From Neckera pumila (taxonomy: Eukaryota; Streptophyta; Bryopsida; Hypnales; Neckeraceae), in NCBI GenBank assembly GCA_963969595.1, contig OZ018409.1:8694520-8758519 (forward strand): DNA of 64,000 nucleotides, given 5' to 3'. Shown one piece after another: positions 36,076 to 47,440 of this stretch. The position numbers and the translations under genes are program-made. Below the pieces are notes generated by a model. It searched no databases and was not told where the DNA came from. It worked only from the letters and a program-made list of their open reading frames with translations. Within the stretch, counting starts at the first letter, position 1. Each line of letters opens with the position of its first letter.

Positions 36076-36710
36076 CTCGGAGGTTTGCGTGATGCACTTT
36101 CCAACGTTGTTTTAGGGTTTTGATCATCTTGTTCAGAGTCTACGTGCAAGACAGCTGATGAGTCGATTTTTAAGAATCCAAGGATCTCTTGAGTGACAAC
36201 AGAATTGGAAATACTGAAACCCACGGTCTGCGGGATCCTGTTCTGTACTGAAATGGTGTCTGGCCCGCTGTAACACCACGGCCCCTTGCTTAAAAATGTT
36301 TTCGAGAATTCCCTCGCTCCCCAGTACTCCGTTCGTCGATGCTCCATCCCCAAGAGGTACAGCACGACAAGTACACCTTCTTGCGGCCAGATTCATGCCA
36401 GCTGAGAAATGAGATCTGATCGACCGAGCGATATGAGACCACTTTCTCTTCAACAAAGCGAAAAAATAGAGTCGAATTCAACAGATGCTCGATATTTGCC
36501 TTTGCTAGTGTTTCTTCAAATGTGCCAAGATACTCTCAGTTAGAATTCTTCGAACTACAGTAGCTCTCTCCCAGAATATCGAAGAGGACTCCGAGATTTC
36601 TGACGACGGGAATGCCATGCAAAAGTTCAGACACCACGACGAAACAAGCTGAATTGCGAGCTACAAACCCTAAACCAGGGAATGCGAGTGTCCTTCTCGC
36701 CTTCAAATCG
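36076..36710. other. Upstream flank of PDF-PPR copy 2
   Basis: Overlapping minus-strand frames (up to 107 codons, 36069-36481) do not resemble a known family. Confidence 0.3.
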
Positions 36711-36744
36711 CACTAAGGTAAGAGGCTGTAAAACAGAGCGGGCA

Positions 36745-37665
36745 TTCAACCCGTAAATGCCCAAGGCCTGTTTTGGGCTTCCTGGAATTTGCTCTAAATT
36801 GAACAAAATGCTAACATTTTGATAAGTTGTATCAAATTTTTTTGAACTATAACCTTACAAATTCAAACTAGACATGTCAGAGATCTCATAGGAAAATAAA
36901 ACACAACAATGTCACATATAAATCAAAAGATTATGATGTTTGACCATGAGGGTGCTAAAACTGCAAAAATCTTTCAATCTTCTTTATACAAGCCAAATCT
37001 AAAAATTTGGTGACCAAAAATATATGAGGTTAAAGGGCCTAACATGTGTAAGGTGGGTACACCCAAATGCGCCACTGACCTTAAACCGCCATCTATATTC
37101 TCTGTACATCTCCAAAATCAGTTCTGTACCTATGTGGAAGAAACGCTTTTAGAACCAAACTTTGTTCCTTAATAACTTTTGCATACAGTATCCAAATGCT
37201 ACGTTCTTTGGTGCATTAGAACCTCCTTTCACTTGCCAATAAGACTGTACAAAAATCTGACCAGCCTAGTAACAGTAACTAGGCATAGTACCAATTTGTG
37301 GTGGTTTTGGGTGTACCCACCTTAACCCCAATCAATTTATGGCTTCTTAAAATCTACCCTACGATTTTCTTAAATGAACTTTGAATGTGATTTTTTCTCC
37401 AAGATCTAGTGTATTTGAGGCTCATTTTCAAGAGCTCTCAACACTACGGGAAGTCAAGATTGCAACGGGTACCCTTGTACAAAAACTTGAATAGAAAAAT
37501 CTCTATCATTTATTTTCAAGATCAGATTGTTGATGCTAAAATTAGACTTCAAGAAGAACTTTCTAAAAATATAAACTACTAAAAATAGCAACTTGGTTAG
37601 GTTTTATTTAACTTCAAAGTTTTGCAAACACCAAATTTGGGTGCCTTGGGCATTTAGGGGTTAGG
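36745..37665. mobile_element. TTAA-type non-autonomous element (copy G), nested
   Basis: Reads from TTCAACCCGTAAATGCC to GGCATTTAGGGGTTAG, decayed versions of TTAACCC(N)TAAATGCC. Related to 43448-44873 by the blocks around 'aatgcc.aaggcc', 'gaatttgctcta' and 'acatttgaggct'. Contains a third element at 37048-37325. Confidence 0.75.
37048..37325. mobile_element. GGTGGGTACACCC MITE, innermost nested copy
   Basis: Terminal inverted repeats TAAGGTGGGTACACCCAAA and TTTGGGTGTACCCACCTTAA. Nearly the reverse complement of the 60276-60553 copy over its full length of about 275 bases. The right end abuts TTAA. Confidence 0.85.
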
Positions 37666-38044
37666 AATGGACCCTATAAATGGCTATGAAATGGACATGA
37701 GTTGGTTCTAAATTGACCAGTATAGTCATTGAATGAAGCAACAAAAAAAGAATTATTAATTGCAAAAGCCAATCATTCTCTTTGCTTTCTCCATTTTTAT
37801 TTTCAATTGCAAGTGAATCGTTTGTGAAAGACCTAGGCTCACAAATAGGAACCTATGACCCTACTCGTTTGAAAACTTATAAGTAATTCAAAAATGCTTA
37901 GAAGATATGAAACCACTTGGATTAGATTCTTCATCAATTTCTCTTTGTCTAAAAAATGAGCTAAAATATTCCCATCCAAGGAAATACATAAAAAAAGGCG
38001 GACCAGCCCTTAAATGCTCCATGACTAAGCCTCCTACCTTAGTG

Positions 38045-39258
38045 TGCCATGTGCCGTTGCCACAGCCAAAATAAAAAGTAAAAGTAATTTTCTATTTTTT
38101 AGATCCATAAAAACTTTGAAATTCAACTTTGAAATTCATTATGGCATCCATGCACAATTTTGTGGCTTAACGCATAGAGGACGCCGCAATCATTTTGGCC
38201 AATTTCATCCAAAGAATGACGTATAATTTTTGCATGTAGGACAGAAGTGCAATTGTTCATCATTGGATTTTTGTGCAAAATGGGGGGTTTTAATACAATA
38301 GTTTGACCTTCAATGAGTACTTTTGATTTATTTGAAGTATACAAAATATTGGAATTAGGTTGCCCCACACTAATACCTTGACAGTGCATACTATATACAA
38401 ATTCACTACTACTGTACTCTGAAGCATTCAATCTAGAGCTATGTGGCAAGGATTAGTGCATTAGTTCAAAGTCCCATCTAGAGAGTTGCATGTGCCTCCA
38501 TGTGTACTAGTATTGAGTCATGAGGTAATTTATCTAAGGTAAAACAACCTAATTTCACTATTTAATGTAGATGATGTCACACGATTTTAAAAAAGGGTGA
38601 TTTCCAAGGTCACTACCCCCAACATTTAGGGGTTAAGGTAAAATCGCCAATAAACAATTATTTAACCAGTTCTGGAACAAATTATGAGCAATATGATACA
38701 ATAAAAAAAAATTCTATGCAAAAAGATAGGAAGTAGGGTGATTGCAATTGAAGTTACTACAACCTAAAATTGAAGTTACTACAAACTATGGGAAGCAAAA
38801 AATGTTTGGGAGACATAGCTAATTTATATTGGAAGAGTCTATACATTAGCTATGTCTCTTCCATAAGCAAAAAAAATTAAAGAAATTAATAAAAAATTAA
38901 TAAATAAAAAAATTAACCACTACAGAACCAAAGATTGCACTTGAATTGCACAAGAAAGTTGGAATGAACAATTTAATATTTATTTAAAAAAAATTAAAAT
39001 TACATAATTCAAAAATCACATAATTTTAAAATTTGACGTAGTCAAAATAGTGCTACATCAAATTGCATTTTTTAATGTTATTTTATTATTTATTATTATT
39101 ATTTTAAATTAAATTTGATTTTATTCTAATATCATTTTATTTTTTTTGTTTTTTTGTTTTTTTATTTTTTATTTTTTTATTATACTTTTATTTATTTTAT
39201 TTATTTTTATTTATTTTTATTAGTTGTTATTATGGCATTTGTTAAGTTTAGATTTTGT
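38045..39258. other. Intergenic, low-complexity AT
   Basis: A solitary element end (CATTTAGGGGTTAA) lies at 38623-38636 without a convincing partner. From 39070 to 39230 the sequence is almost pure A/T with TTATT and TTTTTA runs. No gene seen. Confidence 0.45.
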
Positions 39259-39846
39259 TTAACCCCTAAAGTCCCATTGTCCCTACGGGGGACAAAATGG
39301 ATTTTGGGCAAGTTCCTATGAGCTCAGTTTTTAATGAAACTTTCTGAAACTTTCCCATAAGATAGAAAAACTTATTAGCTTTTGGGGAATGTAATTTTTA
39401 TTTCAATCGGTGCCCGGGAGCAAAAGTTATGCCCAAATAAGCTCAAAACAGGGGAGAGGGGGCAGCAAAAAAAATTTGCAAAAAATTTAATTTAATTATT
39501 AAAAATTTTTTTTCCTTATAGATTATATTTTTGCCTATTTGGGAAGCTTTGATTCATTTCATTTGGATTTTTTATGAGAAAGTTATGGACAATCTTGTTT
39601 TTCGGGGAGTTAGAGCATCTTCTTGAAAAAAACTTTTTCTTTCACTTTGAATGCTGATATTTTTCAATCCGTACAGTCAAACACCACTAAATTTTTACTA
39701 CATGATCTATAAAAAGTGTAGTACAAGATCCTACGGTTAGTTTCTAAAAAAAAATTTTTTTTTCTGATCTTTTAGATGAATGCAACAAAAGCAGCAGTTT
39801 TGAGTGATTTTTGACAGAAAAATGGCCTTGGGACTTTAGGGGTTAA
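39259..39846. mobile_element. TTAA-flanked non-autonomous element (copy F)
   Basis: A 588-base near-twin of the element at 27426-28011, same orientation, bounded by TTAA on both sides. Inside the ends it reads CCCCTAAAGTCCC and GGGACTTTAGGGG. Non-coding. Confidence 0.85.
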
Positions 39847-42185
39847 GAAACAACCTTCAATGGCCTTTTTGAGGCCTCAATCTGCTTGTAATGCTTTGCA
39901 TAGAAACTAGTCATTAGACAAAACTTGCACCTAAACCCCAAGAACCTTGTGGTTCCATGCAAAATTTTGTATCTTTGACTACCTCAAATAAATGGTCATT
40001 ACCATTTGATTGTAAAAATAAAGGTGATTCTTTTAAAATAAAAAAAAACAAAACACTTTATGCAAGAACAAACATTCAAGCGTTTGAGACACTTAAATGC
40101 CAACTAGTCGCTCATGTCCCTTTCCCACTTAGTGTTATGGAAAAAAGAGTGTTAACTGTCTATATTATAGGACCTTGCTTTTGTTCATATTGTAGATTTG
40201 AAATCATATGGATTTCATGTTATAATGACGGTAATACAGTGTCTTACTTTCACACCTTAGGCAATAAAATTAAGAAGTGGTTTGTATCCCCAAGTGAATG
40301 TAATTTGTCTAGGGTGGGGGCAAGATGGTTGTGACCATACGCTTTCAAATGGAGGGTCTTTGTTGTGATGTTAGAGCTTGCACTTCCATGCAGTCTCTTG
40401 CCGATGCCAAATGTACTTCTTTTTGCAAATTGCAACTCTGCTCTCAACTAATTCACTTTGGGTTTTGAGAAGATGTACCAAGTTTTTGTGCATTACTTCT
40501 TTGTCCCAAAATAATGTTGTGGTTTTGTAAATGAACTAGAATAAGCTCATTTTTTTGTCAAAAAGGGATAAAATTGTGTGTGTGAAAAATAAATGCCATA
40601 TTTAACTACTTTTGGACTTTCAAAAGTTTAGAATTAAAGAAGTGGTGAAATCCCCCGATGTTTTTATATCTGTATATATGGAGATCTTGACATGTATTAG
40701 CATTTCACATGCATCAAATTTTGCACCTATAAGAATTACAAGGAGTGCTTTGTGTGTTTGGAAATGGGATAGATTATACAATCACTATTTCATAATTGAC
40801 TGTAAGAATTTACATGATTGAACTAGGAGATCTCTGGATAGGATTTTCAAAATTTCTGCATCCAATCTATAGCACAATTAATGTCTTGGAACCTACTGAG
40901 AGAGCTCTTGATGACAACCACTTGAATCAAAGATGGCGCCTCTCCCCCATATTATTCCCTAGTTGTGCATTATTTTACATAATTGCAACGGAAGATCATT
41001 TGACAGGGGTGGAGAAGATGCATTGGCTTCACTAAGGACAGTCATATTGTCAAAGTGATACATTTTGATTCTTGTGCTATGGTGCAAGACTCATATCTAA
41101 ATTCATCCAAAACAATATATGATTCACACTAAGACACAATGTAGGAGATTGTTTCAAAAATATGGTATCTCAAGAGTTCAACAAGAAGCGCAAAAAAGTG
41201 AATTCAAAAGTCATAGGCATAGATTTAGATTTATTAAATGAGCACTTGTGCTTGGGAATATAGACTTTGGTGAAATCTCATTATTTTCCGTTTGAGGGGA
41301 TAGTGAAAGAATTCACTTTATACACCCCTACTTCATAATTCAAAGAATTGCAAAGAATAAATTTTTCATTATTTAAATATGTGTATAATTGTATCTATAT
41401 TAAAGTCTTTTTGGATTTAGTGCTAACTTAGGGAGGTGGATAAATCAAGTGTTATATTTTTTTATTTTGACTGTAGGGATTGTTTATTAATTGCTGGGAT
41501 TGTTGATCCCGATGCAGGCTCTGTTAGTTCCATGCCGGTATTGACGCGAAGAAGTACGTACTACGTAACCCAATTCAGTATGTGAGAGCATCTCCACTAG
41601 TAAGGCGCCAAATTGGCACGCCAAACTGTCAAAATTTTGCACAAGGGCTTGCCATGTTTCCAGGGCCCCACTAGCAAGCATTACAAATTGCTCGGCCAAC
41701 CACGAGAACTTGATTCCCAATGTGTACACAGATTCTTAATGTATTAGGCCTTGTCAAAACTACACATGGCTAAATATAGCAAGTCATACAATGAAAATAT
41801 TTGTTGAGATCATGAGTTTATCAATTGAATTCTAGCCCCATTCAATTCTAAATTAGGCACCTCATCAATAACATGTCCAAATCTCTTCCTTTCTATCGTA
41901 ACGTGTCTCAAGTCAAATGGCCAAGGCACTGGAACTTGACATGTAGTGACTATAAATTTTTTTTTAAGTAAATGGACAAGCCGTTGCATTAAAATATATA
42001 TATATATATATAAAATAGCCAAGCCAAAACAACTAGACAATGACAGCTGAAGGAGTAAGAGCACAAAGAACACAAAAGAACCTAAATGAAGGAGCAAGAG
42101 GGAGGGCCCCTCTCTTTCCAACAAATAGAGTGATCAATCATGCATTATTGGTCAAGCAAGAATAGGCGACTCAAGCCAAATGCTA
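39847..42185. other. Intergenic, no gene seen
   Basis: The longest frame (39957-40334, 125 codons) is not recognised. A TA dinucleotide run lies at about 41994-42011. The remainder is AT-rich. Confidence 0.35.
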
Positions 42186-42929
42186 TTAACCCTGGAACGC
42201 CGCGGACGCCATTCCGTGGCGTTCCAATGACAACACTGTTGAGCCAAAAGAGTTCCAAAGCATTTTTTCATCCTCCTCTTTCTTGATGACCTTTCACATT
42301 TGGTTATGAAGGGTATCCAATTGAGTTTGTACTTTTTCCATTTTTTGTCTTCATGGAAATGAAAAGCTATTAAAAAAAATGGATCACAAAATATGCTATT
42401 TTAGAGTATTTTGGGAAGTTGTTGCTCCTTGCTTTAAATCTGAAATTTCTCCACAAAAATGCTATTTTTTGAGTTTGAGTCAAACTAACAAAATGAAGGT
42501 CATCTATTCTGGTTTCTACTCCAATTTGAATTTTGAAAAAATTCCTAATATTGCATATTTTATTGCAATTTGAACATTGGGTGTATTTTCAATGTCTATT
42601 ATTTTCTAATTATAGAATGACACAGAAATTGAGTTTACACCATGATGTTTGTCATTGTGATATACACATATGGTGAAATTTTCAGATTTTTTGAAATATT
42701 TTTCTATTTAATATGATTTTTCTTCACTTTTTCTTAAAAAATTCTTAGAAAAATTAATTTTTCACAAAAAAATCTAAATTTTATCTAAAGTAAAGAAGAC
42801 ATGTACTTTCATCTCTAAAAAATATAAATATAAATTTTCATACGTATCTAGTTGCAAAATGGTAGCAAATTGAGTGATGGACTGTCAAGTTTGAAATTAG
42901 TGGTCATAAGTCCGTCATTTAGGGGTTAA
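42186..42929. mobile_element. TTAA-flanked element (copy I) with GC-rich hairpin
   Basis: Bounded by TTAACCCTGGAACG and CGTCATTTAGGGGTTAA. Just inside the left end a 13-base inverted repeat, GGAACGCCGCGGA and TCCGTGGCGTTCC (one G-T wobble), forms a tight stem at 42194-42225. It is unusually GC-rich for this element class. Confidence 0.6.
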
Positions 42930-43447
42930 ACTTGGCCCAAATCTTCTCTCTATCTATAAGGCTATGGCGATAAGCAAGTTGGGCCTTGAGTTGAGCAGTG
43001 CAGCCAAAGTCAAGAAGAGCATCCCAAAGGATCTGCTGAGTGAGCTGCAATGGCCAAGATTTTTGGGAGATAGTGACTGTAATTTGATGGGCCTTGTATT
43101 GACAAAATCAAAAATCTCCAACTAGTGAGGCAAATTAAAACTAGTAGGGCCTAGCAAACCACTTGCAAGGGCACTGTGGCGTGATCCAATGGAAATGCTC
43201 TGATGCCTATAACTTATTTCGAATGATTTTTGTTTGGTTATATTTTTTAGAGTTGTAATCACATTTTCTTTATGGTATATGCCACTAATTTTCTTAATTT
43301 TTGGTGGAAATTTTAAATTACCATTAATTTACAAAGAAAAAAGAAGAAAGTGTAGAACATTATAATATGAAGGTAATTTTTATATTACTCTATATTTAAA
43401 AATGTGGTTATAGATCATCAATTTTAAACTTCAATGAACTACTTTTC
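42930..43447. other. Intergenic, no gene seen
   Basis: No ORF or repeat recognised. Confidence 0.35.
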
Positions 43448-44873
43448 TTAACCCATAAATGCCGAAGGCCTTTTTTTGACTTCTTGGAGTTTGCTCTACA
43501 TTGAACAAAAATCCAACATTTTGATAAGATTGACCAAAAAAAATTGAGTTGTAACCGTACAAATTCAAACAAAATTTGTTAGAGATTACATGGGAAAAAA
43601 ATACAATTCAACAATATCACTTATAGATGGAAAGAGTATGATGTTTGATCACACGGGTGTTAAAATTGTAAAAGTGATTTGAAGTCTTTTAATTCTCTTT
43701 TCACATGTCAAATCTAAGAAACTAGTCCCCCAAAAAATAAAGTTCAAGGACATAATATGCACAACTCTTGTCAATTTACGGGTTCTCAAAATCTACTCAA
43801 TAATATTTTAATAGAATTTCTAATGTGACTTTTTTTCCAAGATCCAATGCATTTGAGGCTTGATTTTAAGAGCCTTAATACTAGAAAATCACGATTTGCA
43901 ATAGCCACCTTTGCAAAAAATCTTGATTTAGAAAATCATAATCATTTATTTTTGAAATCAAATTTTTGATGCTTAACTTCTACACTTAAAGACCATTGCC
44001 CCTTCCTCAGGTCCCTTTGGGGGACAAATGGAATTTTGGGCAAGTACCTAGGAGTTGAATTTTTGTCATGATTTTTTGAAACTTTTTTGAAAATAGAAAA
44101 ACTGATTAGCTTCATTGGAATATAACTTTTTTTCAATTGGTGCCTGGGAACAAAAGTTATGCCCAAATAAGCTCACAACAAGGGATGGGGGCAGTAAAAA
44201 AAAAATGAAAATTTGAATTTTTATTCTTTTTTATTCTTTTCCTCATATATTATATTTTTGTCAAACAGAAAGCTTTGATTCAATTCCATTTGGATTTGTT
44301 ATGAGAAAGTTACACGCAATCTTGTTTTTAGGCAATCAGAGCATCTTCTTGGAAAAATAACTTATATAATTCATTTCTGGATGCAATTTTTACAATTTAA
44401 AAAAAAAAAAAGTACCGCATGGTTTAGTTAACTTCTTAGAACAATCTCACCATTGGAAATAGTACATTAAAATTTAATTTTAGAGATATTAATAATTTAA
44501 ATTTTCCTTCTATCTTGCACCTACTTCTATTTAGTAATTTTTTAAAGAATAGAAATTCAATTTTTTTGAATTTTTAGTTTTTCCTACACTCTCACTCAAT
44601 TCCCTACAATAAAGGTTTAAAGGTCAAAACTCTGTAATGCAAAAAATTTAATTTAAGAAGGTTTGAAGTCAAATAATCTAGTCCTGCAATGTGTTGAAAA
44701 CTTGTATTTTTTAGTATAAATACAGATATTGTGCAATCTATACAGTCAAAATTTCTGAAATTCCTAAATTTTTTCAAAACAAAAGATACTAAAGATGGTA
44801 ATTTAGTTAGGTTTATTTAACTTCAAAGTATTGTCAACACTAGAATTTGGTGCCTTGAGCATTTAGGGATTAA
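43448..44873. mobile_element. TTAA-flanked element (copy H) with nested copy
   Basis: From TTAACCCATAAATGCC to GCATTTAGGGATTAA, related to the element at 36745-37665. At 43986 a TTAA begins a second element with the CCCTTTGGGGGACAAATGG signature of copies B, C, E and F. The host resumes near 44755-44790 with the 'taggttTATTTAACTTC' block also found in the relative. Confidence 0.7.
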
Positions 44874-47059
44874 GGAATTTTAAAAAACCCTCAAGTGAAG
44901 CAAACTATTTTCAAACTATACTTGAAAAGCTTCATTTTGTTAGTTTTGCTCAAAATAAAAAAGGAAACCAATTTGATTGCCAAAATCAAGTTTTAAAGTA
45001 AAAAAGAGGTCAAAGTATTGGAATGTAATATATTGTGTATTAATTTTTTGATAAACTATCCCATATAAAATTAAAAAAATAACTAAAATGTCTAGAATTA
45101 AAACCAATGATGTGGATATATCATCAAAATATGACGAACATAAATTAGATGAAAGTCAGCCATTTTTTGCTACTAGAAAATTCAATTTTTCATATTGATT
45201 TGATTGCATTTATTTGATTCGCTTTTATATTGATTTGAGCAATAATTTGTTGATTTGGACAGAAATCAACAGAAAAGTGAAAAAATTGCAATGAAATCAA
45301 CCAAACAAACAAAATTTTCTAATTGTAAAATTTTAATACATACAAAGTTTCTTTGACCATACCAAGGACAAAAAATATCCTCAGCATCCTTCTAAGGTTT
45401 GCCTTGAAATTAAAATACAAACCTTATCACTAATCTAGCAAGCTAAATTAATTGAGTATTAGACCAAATAAACAAGGTAACTTTGTCTAAATTACCACAT
45501 AATATTGTTGAATTGGATGTCATGTGGTTTTTTTAGACTACTACGGTATATTTTTCTGCAAGAAAGTCTGCTCCAACCAAATACAAGTGGAGATAGTAAA
45601 TTCTTAGTTAAGATGAAGTTTGCAATATTTACAAGAATAATATTGGGTCAAGTTATGGTAAAAATATCACTTTTCGGACTTACAAATTAGGTGATTTTTG
45701 CTTAAAACCTCCAAAGTTTGTCTATTTTGTTCCTTTTGATCAACTAAGAAGACTATGAAATTAAAAAAAAATCTTGCATGTAAATGAGATCAAGATATAT
45801 ATTCTTGATGAATTTTTTTTGGGATTTTTATTATTTTTGGATCTATTGAATTTATTAGTATAAATTGCTTAATTTAGATATTTGCAAGCATTATAGTGCA
45901 CAATTTATTAACTTTTTATTGATAAAATGAATCATTTTATACAATGCACAACTAAACGTATGTCATATCCAAAAATAATATTAAAATAAAATTGTTTGAT
46001 ATTCCAAATGCTTGATTTTGAGGATTCTAGGTGATTAAGACACAAATTGCTTTTATGACTAAAAAACAATTGAAAATACTTTAAGTTCTTTGATTGTGAT
46101 GATTTTTTTCTTTAGTATGTTATAAATGTAGAGAGTTAAAACTACATTTGGTGAAGTCATACTTTTAGAATTAAAAGTTGAACTTCTTTGACACACCGAC
46201 ATAGACTAAAATTATAGTGGAGACATTTTTTAAGATACCCAATCCGTAACGCTATAAGAAACTTGTGTTTTATGTCACATTTTGTAATTTTTTGTGATGG
46301 ATTTTAGGTGACATTGACATTGAATAGAACAAACTTGTGTTTTTATGTCAACAATACTGTCTAGTTGGATGACAAGGGCAGTGGAGAATCTCAAGATAGA
46401 TATCTGCAAATAACATATTTATGATGTGGAGTTAGTCAATTCCACTTGGATGACTAGTGCACTGGAGTTGAACACAAGTGTGTTAGAACTTGGAGTTAGA
46501 TCAAATTTTGATTACTCCAAGTAGAAGATCAAGACTTGGATACGAGATGAGCTACATAAGATATGATTGAAAAAATATAACTAGTACTTTTACTTTAGTA
46601 AATGGTTCAAGATAGAACCAAAGATAGAAAGTTGAAGGTAGAAAAGAAGTCCTAGTCTATCTCAAGGGATAATAGTCTTTATTGATTATCTCTATTATAT
46701 AAGACGAAGTTTGGTGGTGTGGAAATTCTCTTTTGGAGATGAATCTCTCTCTATGGTTGGGTGGTTTGAGCTCTTTGTGAAACATCAATGTTAATACATA
46801 TATTTTGTGTTTGTATTGAGAGTCTATTGTTGGAGGTATGTAACATTACAATTTCTATAATTTTTGGGTATCTAATTTATACACATGAAAAACTTGGATT
46901 ATTTTGTTAATCTATTATATTTGGGACCAAATACTATATTAGCATGTAACATATATATTTTGATTTTATACTCTTTTTTGGCATTTTTGCAAGTAAAACT
47001 TGACTTAAATTATAAAAAATCCAAAAAACTATGAATCTTTAGCGACAAATTAAGATCTC
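44874..47059. other. Intergenic, AT-rich with MITE fragments
   Basis: A foldback-like piece at about 45167-45325 (ends CTACTAGAAAAT and ATTTTCTAATTG) resembles the 27123-27318 element. A half element near 46252-46350 resembles the left arm of 18870-19089. No gene seen. Confidence 0.4.
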
Positions 47060-47440
47060 ACAAACTTGTTGATGGATCCAAAGAAGATTCAAGCTATTAT
47101 GGATTGGTCAATTCCTCAAATGGTATGTGATCTGCAATGTTTTGTTGGATTTATTATTTTCTATCATATCTTCATAAAAAATATTCCAAAGTAGTTGCTC
47201 TACTAACTTGGTTGATGTGCAAATTAAGACAAGTTAGAATGAGAAGTTGAAATAGAAAAAGGTTTTCAAAATCTAAAGTCCACATTTACAAGAGCTCCAA
47301 TTTGATTCATCTAAACTTTTTCAAACCATTTTATATGGAGACTAATGCTTCAAACTTTGCGTTAGGAACAATCCTATCATAAATGGGAGAAGAAGAGAGA
47401 CTTCATCCAATTGTATTCTATTCAATAAACAACCCTTATT
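47060..47440 (+). pseudogene. Ty3/gypsy reverse transcriptase-RNase H remnant
   Basis: The plus strand reads, with stops, MDPKKIQAIMDWSIPQM, then LQCFVGFIIFYHIFIKNI, then EKGFQNLKSTFTRAPI. A second part gives ETNASNFALGTILS-stop-MGEEERLHPIVFYS. This is the junction of RT and RNase H in Ty3/gypsy elements (…FLGFxNFYRRFI… and TDASxxAxGAxL…). Multiple stops and frame changes make it dead. Confidence 0.85.

Larger units (their letters stand above)
36711..38044. mobile_element. CACTAAGG-ended MITE carrying nested insertions
   Basis: Second copy of the element at 4687-5105, with the ends CACTAAGGTAAGAGG and CCTCCTACCTTAGTG. About 35 bases in, it is interrupted by a TTAA-type element (36745-37665). 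The host sequence then resumes with GGACCCTATAAATGG, exactly as in the uninterrupted copy. Confidence 0.85.
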
